Part shown: positions 12,967 to 16,360 of the stretch, piece after piece
How the letters are laid out: the number at the start of each line of letters is the position of its first letter
How positions within the stretch are numbered: the first letter of the stretch is position 1
NCBI GenBank assembly: GCA_900547835.1
Contig: URIJ01000025.1
Coordinates: 1 to 16,360, forward strand
Direction of reading: 5' to 3'
DNA: 16,360 bases
From: an uncultured Collinsella sp.
GTDB taxonomy: Bacteria > Actinomycetota > Coriobacteriia > Coriobacteriales > Coriobacteriaceae
Notes under the pieces: model-generated
The model's database searches: none
What the model saw: the letters and a program-made list of their open reading frames with translations, nothing else
What the model was told of the DNA's origin: nothing
Made by a program: the position numbers and the translations under genes

Positions 12967-15900
12967 CTACCGACGCTTGGTAAACACGAACACGCCGATG
13001 ACGGCAAGACCGATCACGCCGGTCGCAACACCAACGACGGCAAGCGGATTGAAGCCAGACTCCTGCGAGGGAGCCTCAGCGGACTTCTTAGCGGTAGTCG
13101 TGGCGGCCGCGCCCGTATCGGACTTGGAGCCGGACTTGCTGGACTTCTTATCAGACTTCTTGCTGTCCTTCTTGTCGGACTTGTCGGAATCCTTCTTGGA
13201 ATCCTTGCCGTCCTTGGTCTCGGTCTTGGTCGTGGTGGACACCGGCTTTTGGCCCGGAGCAACAGCACCGCCAGTCTGCTGGCCGTTTGTGCCGTTACCG
13301 GAGCCAGAACCAGCACCGGCATTACCCGAGCCGCCATTGGAGCTGCCATTGCCGCCGTTACCACCAGGGTTAACAGCATTCTTGACCCACTTGGCATACA
13401 GCGTCATATCAGCCGTCACCGCAACGCTAAAGTCATACGCCTCCGTACAAGCCTCGTCGGTATACCAACCAGCGAAGGTGTAGCCCTTGCGCGTCGGATC
13501 GGCAGGCTTGACAACAGAGCCGTTGGCGGCCGTAGTCTGAAAATCGACCTTGGACCCCTCGCCGGCATTGAACGAAACCTTAACGCCAGCATTCAGCTTG
13601 AACAGTGTGCCCGAGTCATTGATGTAGTACAGGTTGCCCTGGGCGTCACAAGCGATGGGCGAGTCACAGTAGTTGTTGTGGCCCGTTGCGCTAAACACAC
13701 CAGAAGCCTCAGTGTCACCCAGCTTGTAACGATATACGCCACCACCCGAGGTGTAGTTAACGTAATCAGAGCTCTCGCCGTAGTTAACCGTAAAGTACAC
13801 ATAATACGTGCCATCTGCCTGAGCGCTCACCAGCGGAGCGCCCTTAATGCCACCTGTAGGAAGCGCAGAGCCATCGGCAGACGAAACCAGCGTCTTGGCA
13901 AAGTCGTTGGCCGGATCAACAATCGCTAGCGCAGAGCCGCCAGCAACCTCGCCGCCAACAATCAGCTTGCCATCATACGTCGTAGGCACGCACGCGCAGC
14001 CGGTAAGGCCAAGGTCAACTACGCGCTCCTCGGTAATACGCGAAGCGGCATCCGCATCGCGTGAGTCGCCATCAGAAATCGCCAACACGTGCAGCTTGCC
14101 GTCGCGCGAGATCAGATAGGCATGGCTGCCATCATCCGAAAGCACGCAGGTGGAGTTGACAATCGCTCCAACCGAAACGCTGCCGAGCACATCGCCCGAA
14201 GACTTGCTGAGCATCTCGACGGTACCGGCACTGGTGGGAACCAAGACATAGTCATCGCCCACCGTCGCGCCCGTCCAGTAATAACCCTCGTCGGCATTGA
14301 CATGCTGCCAAGAAACAGCGCCGGTCAGGATATTAATACGCGTCAGATGACCGTTATTGTACGTACCCTTTCCATAGTCGACATCAACGGTGCCGACATA
14401 GAGGTAATTGCCATCAACCGCCAGCTGAGAATTCGACTGGGCAATCTCGCTCACAGAGTCAGTGACCCAAACCGTTGTGAGCGCGTCAGCCGTCAGGGCC
14501 TGGACCGCGCCGCCGTCAAGCGGAACGATAACCAAACCGTTCGCATAAATCGGGCGCGAGGTATAACCGACCGCTTTCTTAAGATTCGACTCGGCAAGGA
14601 CCTTGCCCGACTCGGCGTCAATCTTTAGCAAGCGCTTGTTGACGGCAAGGTATACGTTGCCGTTCACGACAATAGGTTCACTCGCGTTGGGATACGTCGA
14701 ACCAGAATACGCCTTCCAATCGAACGTCCAAGAGCTCGCTAGCGCACCCGTAGGCGTCGAAACGTTCTCGACCGCCGCATTGGACTTGCCGTCCCAATCG
14801 GACCTCCAATCGGTCGGACGCGGGGCGCTCGGATTTACGACGACCCCATCGGGGTTGGGCACGGTGTCGCCAGCAGCATAGGCCCAGACGATCGTATCGC
14901 GCGACTTGAGCACATAGTCACTATCGAGCTGAGACCCGGGAACGCCGTTAACAAAGAACGACCAAGCACCGGCCAGCTTGGTGCCGTCAAGCGGAGAGAC
15001 AAGGCTGTGAACGCCCCAGAAGCCCAGCTGATCGTACATCTCGGACTCGATGCCCAAAGCATCAAAGTAGGCGGCAGTGGCGTCCTTAATCGTCGTGCCC
15101 TCAACAAACACCTGCGTCGAAGGATCGGTCCAGCGCTGCGCCTTATCGTCCTTCTTGCCGATGATCTCCATCGAGACAGAAACCTGACCGGGCATGGTGC
15201 CATCGGAACCATAGACCCAGGCAACCTCGTCGCCGGCCTTAAGCGTGTAGTTGCCGGCGCCAACATTGGCCATCTTGCCGTTAACGAAGAACTGCCAGGA
15301 CTTCCAGGTGCTTTCGTTAACCTGTACGGTCGAAAGCTTCACGCTCTTATTGAACGGAGAAGTCAGCGAATTGAGGAACCAACCATACGAACCGGTTTGG
15401 ACGTCGGCGCCAATGCCGGCCTGCTTAAAGACCTGCTCGGAAAGATCGGCAGCAGTTGCGCCCTCTTCCACCAGCGCGGTCGTAGGCTGAGCCCACGTTT
15501 GCTGAGCACCTGAAGCATCCTGGCCGATAGCGGTGCAGCTTACCGAAAGCTGGTCGGTGGGCGCAGCGTCACCGTACTTCGAGTAGCACCAGACGACAGA
15601 GTCGCCCGCCTCGAGAGTGTATTTGCCAGCGCCCACCGATGCAGCCGTGCCGTTGATGAACAGCTGCCAATAGGCGCCCGTAGTATGGTCGTATGCAAGG
15701 GTGCGATCGACATCGAAAGGCGACGTAATGGAATTGAGTACCCAACCCCAAGAGCCGTTGGGATCATAGTCGGCCTTGAGACCGGCCTGCTTAAAGAGCT
15801 CCTCAGAAAGATCGGCGGCCGTCGAGCCATTCTTGAGCGTGTACTGCGTCGCGGCAGCCCACGTCTGCTGCTTGCCCTTGGAATCGACGCCGATAACTGT

Positions 15901-16360
15901 GCACGTCGCCGTAACCTCGGGATCGTTTTGACCGCTCGTGCCAAGAACCGTGATTTTTGCCGATACGTCCTGGTTGGCAAGCTTAGCGTACGTGGTGTTG
16001 TCGGGATAGCGCTCGGCATAGCGAGCGTACTTCTCGCTCGTCAGGCGAGACGAGATCGTAACCTTCGTGTTGTACTGCGGCTGCGTGACCTTCAGGTTCT
16101 CGGCAGAAACAACCGAGCCGTTGCTCGACTTAAACAGGCGCCAGTCCTGACCGGACATCGCGTCATAGCCAGGCAGATCGACCGGCACGACACCCAAGTC
16201 GGTCGAATCGGTCGTTGCCTTGCTATAGCTCCAGGCAAGGTTACCGTCGGCATCGAGATAGGCCTTCTGGAAGGCGTGCATGTCTGCCGAAACGGCATTG
16301 GCATCCTGGCCATTCAGAATGGCAGCAGCATAGCCAGCCTTCGCCTTCTCCATAAGAGAA
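12967..16360 (-). CDS. Large cell-surface protein: three DUF4430 domains, PQQ-like beta-propeller, Listeria-Bacteroides repeat, C-terminal anchor (5' end outside window)
   Basis: At least 1128 residues; the frame is open to the right edge, and the first Met (16353) has no SD, so the signal peptide lies outside. Counting from that Met: 70-137 is a surface-protein core (WRLFKSSNGSVVSAENLKVT, EKYARYAERYPDN). Three DUF4430 repeats follow at about 146-258, 268-382 and 391-493, each with a W..FxNG or INGT block and a YxLxxxDxVxWxY ending. A PQQ-like seven- or eight-bladed propeller lies at about 556-920 (GNVYLAVNKRLLKIDAESGK and similar blades). A Listeria-Bacteroides repeat (KGYTFAGWYTDEACTEAYDF) spans 925-989. 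Then come a Gly/Asn/Ser linker, a Lys-rich KDSKKSDKK segment (1043-1080), a transmembrane helix (about 1102-1125) and a KRR tail. There is no LPxTG. It is probably a wall-spanning ligand-binding or adhesion protein; the ligand is unknown. Confidence 0.88.
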   Translation of the reverse strand, partial: SLMEKAKAGYAAAILNGQDANAVSADMHAFQKAYLDADGNLAWSYSKATTDSTDLGVVPVDLPGYDAMSGQDWRLFKSSNGSVVSAENLKVTQPQYNTKVTISSRLTSEKYARYAERYPDNTTYAKLANQDVSAKITVLGTSGQNDPEVTATCTVIGVDSKGKQQTWAAATQYTLKNGSTAADLSEELFKQAGLKADYDPNGSWGWVLNSITSPFDVDRTLAYDHTTGAYWQLFINGTAASVGAGKYTLEAGDSVVWCYSKYGDAAPTDQLSVSCTAIGQDASGAQQTWAQPTTALVEEGATAADLSEQVFKQAGIGADVQTGSYGWFLNSLTSPFNKSVKLSTVQVNESTWKSWQFFVNGKMANVGAGNYTLKAGDEVAWVYGSDGTMPGQVSVSMEIIGKKDDKAQRWTDPSTQVFVEGTTIKDATAAYFDALGIESEMYDQLGFWGVHSLVSPLDGTKLAGAWSFFVNGVPGSQLDSDYVLKSRDTIVWAYAAGDTVPNPDGVVVNPSAPRPTDWRSDWDGKSNAAVENVSTPTGALASSWTFDWKAYSGSTYPNASEPIVVNGNVYLAVNKRLLKIDAESGKVLAESNLKKAVGYTSRPIYANGLVIVPLDGGAVQALTADALTTVWVTDSVSEIAQSNSQLAVDGNYLYVGTVDVDYGKGTYNNGHLTRINILTGAVSWQHVNADEGYYWTGATVGDDYVLVPTSAGTVEMLSKSSGDVLGSVSVGAIVNSTCVLSDDGSHAYLISRDGKLHVLAISDGDSRDADAASRITEERVVDLGLTGCACVPTTYDGKLIVGGEVAGGSALAIVDPANDFAKTLVSSADGSALPTGGIKGAPLVSAQADGTYYVYFTVNYGESSDYVNYTSGGGVYRYKLGDTEASGVFSATGHNNYCDSPIACDAQGNLYYINDSGTLFKLNAGVKVSFNAGEGSKVDFQTTAANGSVVKPADPTRKGYTFAGWYTDEACTEAYDFSVAVTADMTLYAKWVKNAVNPGGNGGNGSSNGGSGNAGAGSGSGNGTNGQQTGGAVAPGQKPVSTTTKTETKDGKDSKKDSDKSDKKDSKKSDKKSSKSGSKSDTGAAATTTAKKSAEAPSQESGFNPLAVVGVATGVIGLAVIGVFVFTKRR

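Noticed and set aside
13000..13260. Repetitive Lys/Asp/Ser-coding DNA as a possible tandem repeat array or CRISPR
   Set aside because: The repetition follows codons for a low-complexity linker. There are no regular repeat units with unique spacers.
12883..13929. 348-codon plus-strand frame across the surface-protein genes
   Set aside because: It is opposite well-defined coding sequence, with no SD and an Arg/Ala-rich shadow composition.
16351..16353. First visible ATG of the large surface protein as its true start
   Set aside because: No SD precedes it, no signal peptide follows, and the frame is open to the window edge; the gene is cut.

Overview
The window reads as high-GC chromosomal DNA of a Gram-positive gut actinobacterium. 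The best guess is a Collinsella-like member of the Coriobacteriia. This rests on the GC-rich codon use, the clear AAGGAG-type ribosome binding sites, the paired GtrA genes and the large DUF4430/beta-propeller surface protein. No rRNA, tRNA or other taxonomic marker is present, so the assignment is an inference.

Left region (1-1323, minus strand): a three-gene unit is transcribed leftward. It holds a DUF3267 membrane zinc-peptidase-like protein, epoxyqueuosine reductase QueH, and the first 35 codons of QueA. QueA and QueH act at consecutive late steps of queuosine tRNA modification. Divergent from it (1456-4769, plus) lie a methionyl-tRNA-synthetase-like protein with an unusual KMSKS region and an RsmB/NOP2-type rRNA m5C methyltransferase. 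The whole left third therefore concerns tRNA and rRNA maturation or charging.

Middle region (4794-9455): a 56-residue single-pass membrane protein (minus strand) is followed by a TIM-barrel protein of unknown function with its own terminator. A DegV fatty-acid-binding protein (minus) then diverges from a class III fructose-1,6-bisphosphatase (plus). The 320-bp region between degV and fbp is unusually structured. It has five copies of TTTACCA/TGGTAAA, an imperfect palindrome and a short direct repeat, and looks like an operator-rich control region.

Right region (9534-16360): two tandem GtrA-family membrane proteins are separated by a strong hairpin, and the second ends in a canonical terminator. 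An IS3-family element with an apparently intact DDE transposase sits between that terminator and the terminator of the convergent surface-protein operon, so neither host transcription unit is broken. The operon (minus, entering from the right edge) encodes a very large secreted or anchored protein, cut by the window end. It carries three DUF4430 domains, a PQQ-like beta-propeller, a Listeria-Bacteroides repeat, a Lys/Asp/Ser tail and a C-terminal membrane anchor. Next is a translationally coupled, N-terminally anchored protein with one DUF4430 domain. This two-protein DUF4430 surface module and the degV-fbp operator region are the best candidates for undescribed biology here.
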